Below, piece after piece: positions 1 through 12,467 of a DNA stretch of 64,000 nucleotides. Position 1 is the first letter of the stretch. Each line of letters begins with the position of its first letter. The DNA comes from Brachionus koreanus (lineage: Eukaryota; Rotifera; Eurotatoria; Ploima; Brachionidae): contig PJRA01000509.1 of assembly GCA_016987375.1 (NCBI GenBank), positions 1,043,564 through 1,107,563 of the forward strand, read 5' to 3'. Both the position numbers and the translations under genes were made by a program. Below the pieces are notes generated by a model. It did not search any database, was not told the origin of the DNA, and saw nothing but the letters and a program-made list of their open reading frames with translations.

Positions 1-988
1 CTATGATTCAAAAACAAAATTCAAGAGCTATTTATTGACTTATCTTGAACATTACAGAGAAGATAAATTTACTTATTGGATGGATGTAATCAAATCTCAT
101 GACATGACCAGTGCAAAGTAAAAAAAATTAAAATAAATTTTACATTGAAAATTTATTTCTAATTTTTAAGTGTTTTTTTGATTGGATCGTGTCCTGGTCG
201 CTTTCCAAGTAGCAAAAAAATATTTGGCCATGTTCGACTTCGAAAAGTATTGGCAGATTATCTTAAAAATTCATCGCCAGTCGAGCAGCCAGATCGATTG
301 ATTTGTCAATTTTCAAGTATTGGTTCACTTGGACCGACAGAAGACAAATGGCTATGCAAAGAGTTTAGTCAATCTCTATCGTCTTGTACTAATCCATTGA
401 GTTTCCAAATTACAAAACCTATCCTGATTTATCCCAGTGTTGAAGATGTTTTCAAAAGTTTTGAAGGACCATTGGCTGGCGGTTCTTTGCCATATTCAAA
501 ATCAGTTGCAACCAAACAACCATATTTAAATGATTTTTTCTAGTAAGTTGTGATTGAAGTTTTAGATGGATAAATTATTTTATTTTTAAATTAGTAAGTG
601 GAAGGCTGATACAACAGGACGAACTAGAGCAAGTCCCCACATTAAAACCTTTGCTAGATATTCTAATGACTACAAGAAATTGTATTGGTTTTTATTGACA
701 AGCGCGAATTTGTCCAAGGCTGCATGGGGATCATTTGAAAAAAATGAAACTCAGTATCACATATTGTCTTATGAAATTGGTGTTCTCTTTATTCCTTCCA
801 TTATGAATGTATTTTTTGAAATTCAAACTTATTTATTTTTCATTTAGCATCTCTTTTTTTAGGAACAAAAATATTTTTTCGAATTGAATGAATCTGAACC
901 AGACTTTTTAGTACCGTATGATCTGCCGCCTACTAAATATGCTGACAAAGACAAGCCATGGCTAGTTGATTATTTATTAAACATCTAA
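1..988 (+). CDS. TDP1: Tyrosyl-DNA phosphodiesterase 1, 3' part (5' end outside window)
   Basis: TDP1 hydrolyses 3'-phosphotyrosyl links left by stalled topoisomerase I and acts in nuclear DNA repair. Four exons join in phase: 1-117, 171-542, 595-808 and 863-988, with introns of 52-54 nt. Visible signs are a PGR-containing stretch, an IGSLG block ([17 protein letters not shown]), [15 protein letters not shown], and the second HKD site made of PHIKTF with the downstream Asn of [10 protein letters not shown]. The C-terminal [16 protein letters not shown] block precedes the stop, as in animal TDP1. The first HKD site lies upstream of the window. The protein ends soon after the PYDLPP block, a little shorter than human TDP1. 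An AATAAA at 1029-1034 is the likely poly(A) signal. The assignment is firm; the splice points are inferred from phase and family alignment. Confidence 0.93.
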
Positions 989-1028
989 TTTTTATCTAAT
1001 TTAACATCAACTCTATATTTGTACTAAA

Positions 1029-1034
1029 AATAAA
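1029..1034 (+). terminator. Candidate poly(A) signal of the TDP1 gene
   Basis: AATAAA lies 41 nt after the TDP1 stop codon. In DNA this AT-rich the motif occurs often by chance, so its position behind a gene end is the only support. Confidence 0.45.
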
Positions 1035-1157
1035 ATAATTTTTTTACTTTTTTTTAATTTTTTTTTAACAAAGAGTAGCATCTTTGAAAGAGTTTAAGTC
1101 AAGTGTTTTTTTGCTTATTTTTTCCTAGTTTTGAACAATGAACTATCGGTTTTTACA

Positions 1158-1577
1158 ATGAATGGAGAAAAAATTTTTGTTGAAACAATTAAATTTTATG
1201 AAAATCAAAAACAAGAATATGTGTATAAAATGTAGTAATTTTATTTTAAAAAAAAGTGTGATTGAATAAAAAATTTTTCTAGTCCAATTAAGTCAGATAG
1301 AATATTGAATTTGGATCAATATGACAATCTGCCTAGAACAATGGCTTATTTAGATAAATCATATTTTAGTAATACATGGAAATCAACAAACGATAACTGT
1401 TATCCTGAACAAATCAAATACATTACAACAGTAAATAGTTTTAAAGAAATACTAATTTATTCTATTGATATTGATATAAAACCGGTAGTTTTATTAAAAT
1501 TTAAACAATCAATCAATTCAAAAACAGATACGATACTTACAACTCCAACAAAAAGGAAATCTCTTAATCAATCATAG
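1158..1577 (+). CDS. Small two-exon gene, unknown function
   Basis: I do not recognise this protein. An ATG at 1158 opens exon 1 (1158-1234). A 48-nt GT-AG intron (1235-1282) is followed by exon 2 (1283-1577), and the two join in phase to give 123 residues. The product has no signal peptide or membrane segment. It is rich in Tyr, Asn, Ile and Lys and ends with a basic tail (TPTKRKSLNQS). The reading frame stays open upstream of the ATG to an acceptor-like CTAG, so more 5' exons are possible. It lies about 170 nt downstream of TDP1 on the same strand. Support is the phase-matched short intron, of the same size class as those of its neighbours; there is no family match. Confidence 0.4.
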
Positions 1578-2901
1578 GGTCATAGCATTATATTTTATTT
1601 AATTCTAATATTAAATTATCCTGAAAAATTATATTGAAATTTATATTTTAAATTGTATTTTATTATTTTGTGTTTCATTTATCTTATTGTTTATTTTTGT
1701 CCTTTTTATGTATCATTCATACCAGTTATGTCTTAGTACACGAATCTTACTGTAGCTTATTATTAATATTTAATAAGCCGTTAGCCAAAAATAATAGGTT
1801 TACAACGAAAAAAATATTTCTTGATTTAGGAGAAAAAATTTTCTGCAAAAAAATTTAATTCAACAGGACAGTTTTTTGTAAGATTAAATCATTTTTTTTC
1901 TCCAAGAATTTTTATTTTTCAATATTTTATGGAAAAATTTTTACCAAAAGTTTTGATCTAATTTGGATGATAATGCTAAAACTCTTTTATTTAAATTAGT
2001 TAGCTGCAATCAATGATTTTACTTTCCAATATCAAGACATTATGAATCAAAAACGATTTTTTTAAACAGATCAAAAAATGGTTGTACAAAATATATCAGC
2101 TGAAATAAACATTTTTTACCCTTATTTTTTCAAAAAATCTACTTTTTAGTTTAAATGATTTCCTTTTTACATAGTTGCATTTGAATTTAGGTGATGTTTG
2201 CTTTGGATAGAAAAAGCACAAAAAATATTTTCCCATCTTTTATTAAAATTTCTCACATAAGAATATGTTTTAAGAATAACTGAGATCCCCAATATTAAAG
2301 TATTAAAGTTAATTTGAGAAAATTGTCGTAATTTTACAATATTTTATTTATAATTATAGATTTTTTTAATTAAAAAATAAAATTTAGCAATAATTTAATT
2401 CATAAAATTTGATCATAAACCAAACAAGCTTGTGAGAAGTTGATGAACTCATCTTCAAGTCAAAGAGTGAAGATCCATTTCATTTTAAAATCGCATTCTA
2501 CTTGATGCATGAGCTAAAAGTTTTTACATAAAGTTTCTTTGTCTTATTGAAATTCTAAAATTTTAAATTAATATTGTCACAAAAACTAAAAATTTGACTT
2601 CCAGCAAAATATAAAACTAAAGAACCAAACCAAATTAAACTTACTTTAAACCAAATTTATTTTAAATTAGATTTTAATTTTAATAATTTTAATAGTAAGC
2701 TTTAGATTTTTTATCTTAAATGAAAAACATTCATTTAAGGTGATTAAAGGTTGATCAAAGAATTAAAATTTAATGAGAAATTTTTATAAAAAAAATACAC
2801 TGAAACTTTTTGATTTTTATCAATTAATTCTATTTTTTAATTTTTTTAATTTATAATCAATTATTAAATATTTCGTAAACATTTAAGTTTTAATCTTTAA
2901 G
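1578..2901 (+). other. AT-rich spacer; probably holds the missing first exon(s) of WDR81
   Basis: I see no recognisable coding region. The 62-codon ORF at 1670-1858 is low-complexity and looks like chance. The first visible WDR81 exon starts at an acceptor (AG at 2900-2901) with no upstream ATG in its frame, so a phase-0 5' exon must lie in this spacer or further upstream. I could not identify it. A short ATG stretch ending in a GT near 2740 has the wrong phase. Confidence 0.5.
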
Positions 2902-5900
2902 GATTTGAAAACAGCAGCCACAGCCTTAATATACAGTCTTTACGGGCCATCTTTTTTGAATAATGAGAAGCTAGAAATTAGCTCTCATCTAGTCGATCTT
3001 AAAAATTATCACATTCAAGATGATGAAATTAAGCTTGAATATTCTATCAAAAATTTGTACAATCTTCACGATATTTTATTGTACAGTCCAAAAACTCTAG
3101 ATTCACATGAAAAAACTCTGTTCATTCTTTACCAATTAATCAAGTTCACTAAAAAAATCAATGGCCTGAACTTAAATATAAGTGAATTAAAACTAAGCGA
3201 TATATTCATTGACCAGAACTATTGGTTACGTTTGAAACTTCCAATTGATTCTATTCTAAACTTGTACAAAACTGAAGCTAAACAGCAAATAATCAGTCTT
3301 GTTGAGGATTCTTTTTCTATTACCAATCAATTGGAGGACGTATACGATTCATATAAGCACTTAAGTCATCAAGATTTGGCCAATATTACAAAAAATTGGT
3401 GTTTTAACAAAGTAGACAACTTTAACTATCTTTTGATGCTAAATTGTATTGCTGGAAAAAAGTTTAATTGTCCATATAATCATCCAATATTTCCTTGGGT
3501 CACTGACTTTACTTCAAAAACAGGAAATTTTCGAGATTTAACTCAGTCAAAATTTCGTCTAAATAAAGGTGACGCTCACTTGGATTTGACTTATCAAGCA
3601 AGCTCTCCAACAGGAGCATATCATTTGACTGAGTTTTTGTCTGAAATAACTTTTTTTGTGTACAAATCGAGGATTACAGATAGAGATACTTTATGTAAGC
3701 ATGTGAGACGAACTTGGGTTCCCAATGAATACCCGGCATCGGTCAACCGGTTGTATATGTGGACACCTGAGGAGTGCATACCTGAATTCTATTATGATAT
3801 TAACATTTTCAAGTCAATTCATGAAGATATGTCAGATCTAAAGCTGCCTGAATGGGCTAGTTCGCCTGAAGAGTTCATCAAAGCTCATCGAAAGCTGCTT
3901 GAGTCAGAACATGTTTCAAAAAATCTACATCATTGGATAGACTTGGTTTTTGGCTTTAAATTGAGTGGAGATGCGGCCATTGAGGCTAAAAATGTTTGCT
4001 TACCATTAATTGATGCTAATCAAGCTATGAAAACTCATGGAATCGTCCAATTATTTAATGTGCCGCATCCGGTTAGATCCATTAGCAGGACATACCATTC
4101 AGAACAGTCACCTTTTGTTAAAAACAAATATCGGTGTAATAAAGTCAAATCGCTCAGTTCTGAGTCAGATATAAGGAAAAAGTATAAAATTAGATAATTT
4201 TTTTCTATTTTGAAATTTTTAACAATCTAATTGAAGAACCATTGTGAAAAATGAAGAACTAAATAATTCAACTATTTATTTACCTGAAGATTTTAATCCA
4301 TTGGAAAGACTGGAACAAATAGAGTCAATGTTAAAATTTGTGAATAAAGTGTATCATTGTTTGCCTCAAAACGAAGAGAAAAATGAAAACAAAAATGAGC
4401 TAAATTTTGAACAGCTTGTTAAAAATGACCTAAAATGCTTGGCATGTATTTTGTGCGAAATAATATTGTTTAATAAACTCAAGTGTTTACCACAACTAAA
4501 CTCGCTTAAAACACGCTATGAGTTCATTTGCAAAACAATAAATCAGGAGCCTCATTTAATAACAGGGTATGTTTCAAATTAAAAAATTCAAATTGATTTT
4601 TCTTCTAAAAAATTTTAAAACTCAATTTATGAGAAAAAAGAGAAAACAATCCTAAATATTTGGTGTTATAGAGTAATCATGAGTTTAGGTGTTTATTTTT
4701 GGTGCTGTACCAAATGCAAAATTAAAAAAAAATTTTATTATCTTGTACTTTGTTTTAAATTCATAATGTATTAAATCAAAAATTTTAGAATTTAAAGCGG
4801 ACCTAAACTTACGTTTACGCTATAATACCATGTGTTAATATTTAAGAATATTATTGCATGTGCGAGATCTACTTTGGTGCATGGCACAAAAGTATTTCTT
4901 TGTGTCTTATCGAACAAGAAAGTATTGTATAGTATTCACTTTTCTATTTCCTCCCTATTTTTGTCAGTATCCAATTTTTGAAATATTTTATCTAGGCATA
5001 ATGATTGTGATAGGGGCACAGTGTAAGGCTTTCCAAGAACTAAGTATAACCATGCTCTGCATCATATGTTAAAGCATAAATATTGTCTGTGAAAAATTTT
5101 TTATTATATTTTCTTTACGTCTGCAGTAATTCAAATAAATACTCATTTAATATAAAAAAATGATTCAAATTCAAATTTTATTATAAAGGTTAAAGTTAGA
5201 CCAAAAATAAAATATTAAAATATCATTTTAATTTTTTATAAAAATTTAACTAGATTAATAAATCTTTAAAAAAATATATAAACTTAATTCTTTGTCTTTG
5301 ACAGATGAATTTTAAGAATCTTCAAAGTAATGCTTTTCTAACACAAGCAGTTAATCAAACTTTTTGATTTGAAAAAAATTAATAAGAAAATTTTTAGTCT
5401 TTTTGATTGTGCAATTTTTCCCATTTCCCTTTATGTATATTCTTTTTACAATTAGCTGGAGTATATGTTCTATGCAATGGATAGGAAGACAAATTATCGA
5501 CCAATTTCTTGTTTCAAAAGCCTAGTTGCTTTAACTACTATTGTGATATGTAACATTTTTAAAAACTTATTACTTAATTCCATACCCATTCAAAATCTAA
5601 AACACAATTTCTTTAACGTCTCCAGCACAGTGTTTTTCAATCATGCATTTAAAATCCAATGCAAGTGATTTGAATGCAAAGTTTTCTAGATAATGTCCTT
5701 TAGCAGAAAGATAAGTATAATTCTGACATGATATCCAACTATTATTAGTTAAATTTAAAAAACTAATATGTTTAAGAGTTTTTTTTTAATTAAGAGTATC
5801 GTTAAAAAAGTTTAAGAAGTTTTAAGAGAATATTAATTCAACTTAATTTATTAGATAAAATGTTGAATTTTCTAATTTTAGAACTATTAGATGATCATTT

Positions 5901-8900
5901 ATGCATTGGTCATTTAAATCAGCATAGCCATAATTTTATTGCTTACATTCAATTTTACTGATCATCTACATAATTTAATTTTCAAATTTTTATTTAAAAA
6001 GCTAATTCTTTAAATATCTATTGAGTTTTGAAAGAATTTTTCTAAAAATATTTTAATTTATTTTATCGTCAAGACCTTTCCAGCCATTTATATTGAGTGT
6101 AATGAAGCCATTTAATGAATTGCCATTATGCGATTCGAAACATTCTAATTTTAAATACCAAAAGCAGCTCAAACAAACTTATTACTTGGAAAACATGATA
6201 AAATATCAGAGCCAAAACTTAAATGTATCAACACTGCTAAATCCACATTTAACTGTTCTTCCATTTAAATTGTTTTTTGAAAATTTGTATAAGTTTAACG
6301 AAATAGCGTACAAACTGGACTATTTGATTGATGAATATGACCTATTAGAGAAATCATATATTCTTAAGCAATTAAATTTGGTTATTAAACAAACAGGAAT
6401 GCTTAATATGAACCGTAATGTTGAAGACTTGGCTTTTTATTCTGCAGATGAAACATCTTCTATTGAGCAAACGATCAGTATTGAACAATTACATGAGCAA
6501 AAATTTTATTTAGCTCTTCTCTACTTGCCTAAATTAATGTTCGATATGAGTGATCCAAAAAAAAATTTTCTATCGCAGTCTATATGCGTTGGAAATGAAT
6601 CATATGATTTGATTGTTCAATATTTAATCAATCTATTTGAAAATCCGAACACTTGTGCCAATTCTTTTTTGTTTTTGTTCAATAAGCTCCCAAAATTTTT
6701 GTCCAAAAATGAAATTCAGAAAAGATTTCTTCCAATTTTGCTCTCAGTTCTTAACATTGTTGATTTAAATGAAACATTGGGCATAAACTTTCACCGCGAT
6801 GATGATAAAGTCAAATTTTGCAAACTTTTTGATTACACATTCATAAATGAGCTTAGAATTATTTTTGGCTTAGAAGTCTTTTTGAGTCAAATATTTCCAT
6901 TTCTGATCGAAGCAATTTCAGGCTTTAAAGATTTTGATTTTGAGTCAACTTCAACAATAACGGACAACATATCAACTGTCGCATTCAATTGTTTCCAAAG
7001 GGTAATTACAACCCTAGGACCAGTTCTAACTTGCAAGTTTTGTTGCAATGATCTATTTAAAATGCTTGCCATTTGCTATATGAACCAGAAATGCTTGATT
7101 CGAATTGAAAATAGTGACAATCCGCTAAATAGTTCTCATCCGGTCGAAGGAGATCGTTTTGCCAATTTGATTCTGGCATCTCTTAAGACAGTAGCTATGT
7201 TTTATGGAGAACAAGTCATAGTAGCTCAATATTTGCCATACGTATCAAACACAGTAAAATTTTTCATTATTTTAATACCAAATATTGCCCTATTAATTAA
7301 TTTGTCATTATATCGGGCGTTCAAACAAGAATGTTCAAAAGTTTTTTAAGGTAAAAAAATATGTCCTCATTGACTGAATTTAACCAAATTTTATACAGTT
7401 ATTTAATTTCATCTAATAATTGAATAAAATATAAAATCTAAGTTAATACAAATTTTAGTTACAAAATATTAATCACTTTTTTTTGCTCTTAAAATTACCT
7501 ATTAGAAATATACATTAACAATGAAAACATTAAAGGACACTCGTCAATTTTAGGTTTAGGTGCTCCAGATGCCATAATTCTGGAGATTATTGGATTTTAT
7601 ATATTTTTAATTATTAGATGATATTAAATAATTGTACAAAATTTGCTTAAATTCGGTCAATGAGAGCATGTTTTTTTACCTTAAAAAACTTTTGAACACC
7701 CGTTATTTTTGAATTGAATTACTATAATTGACAAAAAATTTTCAATAAATTAACTCTAGGTACTTCGTTTAATGAAATCTAATGGGTTTAAGGATTAAGC
7801 ACACATAAAAATCTGATCCACACGCTTCAAGTTATTTTACCCACACATACTAAATCTTGTAAATACATCCACGGACTATCACACAAGAAAACTGAAAAAA
7901 AGACTAGGCCTAAATAAATAATTTTTCTTATCAAAACTTAGGTTCTCTACTAAGCACACTCTATAGTGTGATTTATAGTCCAAAAAATTTTAAAAATTGA
8001 AAAAAAAATTGATTAAGTTATGAATTGATGAGATACAATTATGTGTTCGACTCAGTTAATCTCGGATCAGAGTTGTTCCGAAAGCCAGATCAAAAAGAAG
8101 TTGCACAAAAGATTATTTAAATAATTTGACTCAATTTCGGAAAAAAATTATAAATATAAAGAAACACAACAAAATTTTTTAAAAAAAATTTAAAACGATA
8201 AAATTCTTTTTTCAGTCTTCTGATTATTTGAAAATTAAGTCTGGATGATATAAATAATGTTCCCAAATTCATTAATATAATTTTTAAATAATCGCAAACA
8301 ATATTTTTTATTGTTTCAATAGACATTTTTTACTTTTTGAGAACAAATTTTTTTATATATAGAAAAGGTCTCTTTATAGTGACTTTTAACTTGATGATTA
8401 ATGATAAACAATTATAATTTGTTAGAAAATGAGCGAAATTAGAGATTATTGTTTAATAAGCAAAATTAAAAATTGAAATAACTTCTTTACATCTAAAAAC
8501 ATTTTTGAAAGATGTGTCAGCTGGTCACTGAATTTGTTCACATTAAAATTTGATCTTAAAATTTTATTATAATGAATGAAATACTCCTTTGAAGAATTTC
8601 TGAATTTTAAATCATTATAAAAAATTTTTTTTCAATCTAATTTTTTTTTTGCTTTTCTGGTACAAAATTCAAAATATACACAATTTATAAATTTCTCACA
8701 AGAATTCTTATGAAAATATTTAAAAAATAAATATCAAGCTCAAAAGTTGTGGCCATTTTTACACATTTAATAACTAGTATTTTGTTTAAATTTTTTGGCT
8801 GCTTTATTATAAGTGTTGTTTGAATTTTTTTGCCTTTAAAGGATAAATTTTTAAATATTAAAGTTTTTAATTTAGTTATCTGACTTTCAAGAAAATTATA

Positions 8901-11900
8901 TAAATTAGAAAGGTTTTCGTAAAAAACTTATGATTTATTACTCAAACTTTTGGCTACTTTTCTAAATAAACTAAATTTGATGAAAAGATTTCCGAGTGTA
9001 CTAATAGACTTTCAAGTCGTTTGGAGGCTTCATTGTTAGCTGGAATGGTTCTGGTCAATTTTTCAATGAACTATTTGGATCTTAAACTTTTGATGGATGA
9101 ACTTGGCGTAACTAAAAAACAAAAATGAATTTTTAATTTTATCTCTCTTTTCAAGTATGTAATAAGTCAAATTTTAATACCAGTGATTAAGATTTACTCT
9201 AACATGAAACTAAAATTTCCAAACGGATATTTAATGCGACAGGCATTAGCTTATAAAGCATTAGATATCATATTAATATTGAGTCTGCGAATAGGACTTG
9301 AACAAACACGGATTCTAATGAAAGATGTGCTGAAAATTTTTTTTGACAGCTTTAGTCAAGTTAGATTTAGTATCATGAATCCAGCTGTAATGCCATCCAA
9401 GCCGATTCAAATAAAAAGTGATTCAAAGTATAGCACCAAAGCTTTGTTCATGAAGCCCCGTGTTTCAATAATGTCTTTCAATCAACGAAGCAATAAGCAA
9501 GATCAAATTTCGAGAGAATTGTTGACAAGCGATGAAGATGACTACTTAAAAGTGTCAATTGATCTTTCTAATAGTTTGGGTGGAAAAGGCTTTGAATTCA
9601 ATTCAAGTGGAACCAAATTCAGAACCCAAAGCTTTGGATTATTAAGTTTGAATAATGAAGAAGATTCTAATCAGCCAAATAATACAGAAACACAAGAGGT
9701 TTTATTGGAAAATTCGGTAGAAAATTTAGGCCCTAATGAGGAGATGGTTAATACATTCAGTTGTGAGTTAGCCCACACGGCCTATATGGGAATTTCAAGA
9801 CTTACTAGCGGGTAAATAAATAAAATCTTTAATCTAATTCTGAATTTTTTTCATAGAAATTACATTGATAACATACTTACAAATGGGGATTTGATTCACA
9901 AAATGTGTCTTTTAAATGAACAAATATCAAAACAACCAAATAGAACCCAGCCGTTGAATATAAAATGTAAAAATTTCTCTATCAATTAAAACCTTAATTT
10001 AAAATTTTACTCAATTTTTTTTTAAAATTTTTATTCTATTTGAAAAAGAATTTAATTTTTTTTGTCCAATAGGAATAAGACAGAATTCTAAGGATTTTCT
10101 GAAAATAATCAATTTGTCTAAAAATCAAGCTTAAACAAAAATTTGGTTTTCACTTACATAATTCTAGTGAAATTTGCAGAAATTTTGCACGTATTGCATT
10201 GCTAAACAATTAATCCAATGTTTGATTTTTCTTGGAATATTAGGTGTTTATTTTGAAAAACTTTTTCTCAGAATTGGTGTTATATTAGATTAAAATATAA
10301 AAATGGTCTTGTGTAAATAATTTCGGGTGAATCTGATGCCAAAGAAAAAAATGACAAAATATTTTATTGTCAAAAAATTTTTTAAGATAATAATACTAAA
10401 TTGATTTATTGTTAATTTTTAAAATAGGAAATTAATTAAAAAAATAATGATAAAGTAACTTAAATGAATAATAATTATCGTTGTTTGAAAAATATTTATT
10501 TTAAATTCAAATAATGCATCTTGGTCATCATTTATTAATCTTTCAGAATCAAACCAATACACGTATGGATATTGATTAAACTGACAAAGTGTAAGCAAAT
10601 CGTTATCAGTGTTGTTTGAATCTTTTTATTGCTCTTGGATTACCACTAAACTCGATTCTTTATCCTATTTTTTATTAACTATCTCGTATCTTTACATTAA
10701 ATTGACTTTTGTTTCTCTATTTAAGAAAGGAGAATAGATTTCTTATTTTATTGTATTTAAACTGTTTTAAGTAATCAAGTACAGACAAATTAAATAAAAG
10801 CCCTAGAGATTTAATTTTTCAAATTTAAATTTGATTTTATATCAAGCAAGAGAATCAGAGTCGAAAAGTATAACTGGAATCAGCATAACAAGTCTTCAGA
10901 GTCAAAGAACTAGATTTTCAAGTTCTCAAAGCACATCATACGGATCATCATTTAGTGAACATGTTAGTATAAGTGGCAACCAAATTCAAATAAATTCAGA
11001 TGATCTAAGTCCGAATCGGGAAGATTCAAAGCTTTCACTTGCACACAACAAGTTTACACTTAAATTTAGCGAAAACGATTTAAAAGAGTAAAACATCAAA
11101 TTAAATTATACCGTATTTCCTCGTTTGATTATGATGTATCTCAAGCTAAGACACGTTTCTGAACCATGTATCAAATTACATCTCACCCAAGCAATAATAT
11201 TTTTAATTATAAACGCATGGTCTATTAGCATTAACCTGTGTTTAAATCCACATTAGACTCTGAAATTATTGATTAATTAAAAATACTTTTCTATCCACCA
11301 GATGTATTTTGGTGGATGGCCCAAAAGCGTGTATTAGCTTGAGATACTGCATAAACAAACGAGGAAATAAGTTACTTTTCCTAAACTAAATTATTAATTA
11401 AAGTCATAAATCGAAATTGGACACTTCAAGACACCTGAGCGAGAATTGGTTGGCTTATTGGGAAAATGAGATTCGGTCAAGTTCCAAAGGAAATTTGTTT
11501 GATTTTAAGCATATTGGTCTTCTTACTCTATCTGGACATACTAACACAGTTAAGTGCATTTATTCATTAGATAATGAATCATCGTTTATTAGCGGAAGCA
11601 AAGATAAAACAGTTAAATTATGGTCGCTTAAACTTCATGGAGGAAATAAGAAAAATCAGCAAACATGCCAATGGACTTATAGCAATCACAAAAAGCCAGT
11701 AAACAGCTTACTATTTTTGGAAAGTTTAAGATTGTGTGTTTCATGTGACGGTTCAGTACATATTTGGAATCCTTTTGCTGGAAAAAAAGTGTTTCAGTTT
11801 GACAACCCTATAGTAACTTGCATGTCAAATTTGAGTTCACCGTCAAGCTCTTTTGTGGTGGCCACAGTAGATAATCTGGTTAGGTTTATAGATTTGAGGA

Positions 11901-12467
11901 CAAAATCGTATGCGTACGAGTTGAAAACTTGTTATGCTCCATCCGGCTCTATTAAAAGTATTTCGACTACGGACAATTTGCTCCTTGTTGGTTTTTCCAC
12001 TGGATTAATGAGTTTAATTGACATGAGAACTGGTTGGATCCAAGAGTCATGCAAAAGTTTAGATAATGAAATTCTGAACTTAAAATTTTATTCTAATGAT
12101 CGATTTTTGTGTTCTTATAGTGACGGTACAATAACTTTATCTTCAATAAAAGACAAAGTTCAAGTTCAAAATATTATCAAGTGCTACAATGAACCAGTGC
12201 CTTTCATTAGTGTTAATAAAAATCAATTAATAACGTCGACAGCCTCGAATAAAATCGGAATACATTCAAACATTGATGGACCGAGTCAAGTAAATGATTT
12301 TTTTGATTTTCTTGATTCAAAATAATTTTTTTCATAAGATTCCTTTTTCTGTGAATAAACTACAACCAGACATTTTCAAAGGTGTCATAACAAGTCAGAC
12401 TTATTTGCCTCTAAATCGATTGTTATTACTTGGTTCAGATAGTGGTGATATTAAATTAATTTGTTGA
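2902..12467 (+). CDS. WDR81: WDR81 homologue: BEACH domain and C-terminal WD40 protein (N-terminus not found)
   Basis: WDR81 works with WDR91 on endosomes to limit class III PI3-kinase activity and so drives early-to-late endosome conversion; it also has a role in aggrephagy. Nine exons join in phase: 2902-4181, 4237-4566, 6074-7253, 8997-9107, 9156-9811, 9857-9966, 10847-11087, 11404-12289 and 12339-12467, giving about 1640 residues (human protein about 1940). Exon 1 carries the BEACH domain (FNYLLMLN, PIFPWVTDF, SKFRLNKGD, VPNEYPAS, DLVFGFKLSG). Exon 2 has IYLPEDFNPLERLE. Exon 3 ends with a GEQ...YLPYVS block matching the GEP...YLPYIS block of vertebrate WDR81. Exons 4-6 continue its helical region. 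Exons 8-9 hold the WD40 repeats (SGHTNTVKC, FISGSKDKTVKLW, VSCDGSVHIWNPF, LLLGSDSGDIKL). Introns are 45-55 nt except four long ones (1.5, 1.74, 0.88 and 0.32 kb). A first exon is missing. Confidence 0.92.
5465..5668 (+). pseudogene. Possible non-LTR reverse transcriptase relic in a WDR81 intron
   Basis: The 67-codon reading frame contains NYRPISCFKSLVALTTIV, resembling the conserved NYRPI(S/T) block at the start of the non-LTR retrotransposon RT domain, with the typical following Leu-rich helix. No catalytic YxDD, endonuclease or other RT block is visible nearby, and the frame closes after about 200 nt. It lies in the 1.5-kb intron 4567-6073. I read it as a degraded 5' fragment of an RT domain. 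The match rests on one block, so chance is possible. Confidence 0.4.
7332..7698. mobile_element. Foldback (MITE-like) element in WDR81 intron 7254-8996
   Basis: Two inverted arms of about 105 nt (roughly 7332-7440 and 7590-7698) are nearly identical as reverse complements. Both outer ends read TGTTCAAAAGTTTTTTAAGG going inward. About 150 nt of unrelated sequence separates the arms, and no coding capacity is visible. Internal matched landmarks include ATTTAATNTCATCTAATAATT. I could not define a clean target-site duplication. Arms this similar in an intron indicate a fairly recent non-autonomous insertion or an inverted duplication. Confidence 0.75.
9967..10846 (+). other. WDR81 intron, 880 nt, no feature seen
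   Basis: The intron joins phase-1 exons. It is AT-rich and I see no coding block, long inverted repeat or RNA gene in it. Confidence 0.6.
11114..11369. mobile_element. MITE-like element with about 48-bp terminal inverted repeats in a WDR81 intron
   Basis: The left arm (11114-11161) begins TATTTCCTCGTTTG and carries GTATCTCAAGCTAA. The right arm (11321-11369) is its reverse complement with about six mismatches. The element nearly fills intron 11088-11403. It contains an inner hairpin near 11293-11317 (ATCCACCA ... TTGGTGGAT). There is no coding capacity. This is a typical layout for a short non-autonomous DNA transposon; the superfamily is unknown. Confidence 0.7.

Noticed and set aside
178..543. 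Free-standing 121-codon ORF
   Set aside because: It is an internal TDP1 exon read from a TTG; splice sites on both sides join it in phase with neighbouring exons.
4854..5072. 72-codon ORF in a WDR81 intron
   Set aside because: No recognisable family, lies inside an intron, and part of it resembles repeat sequence near 11300.
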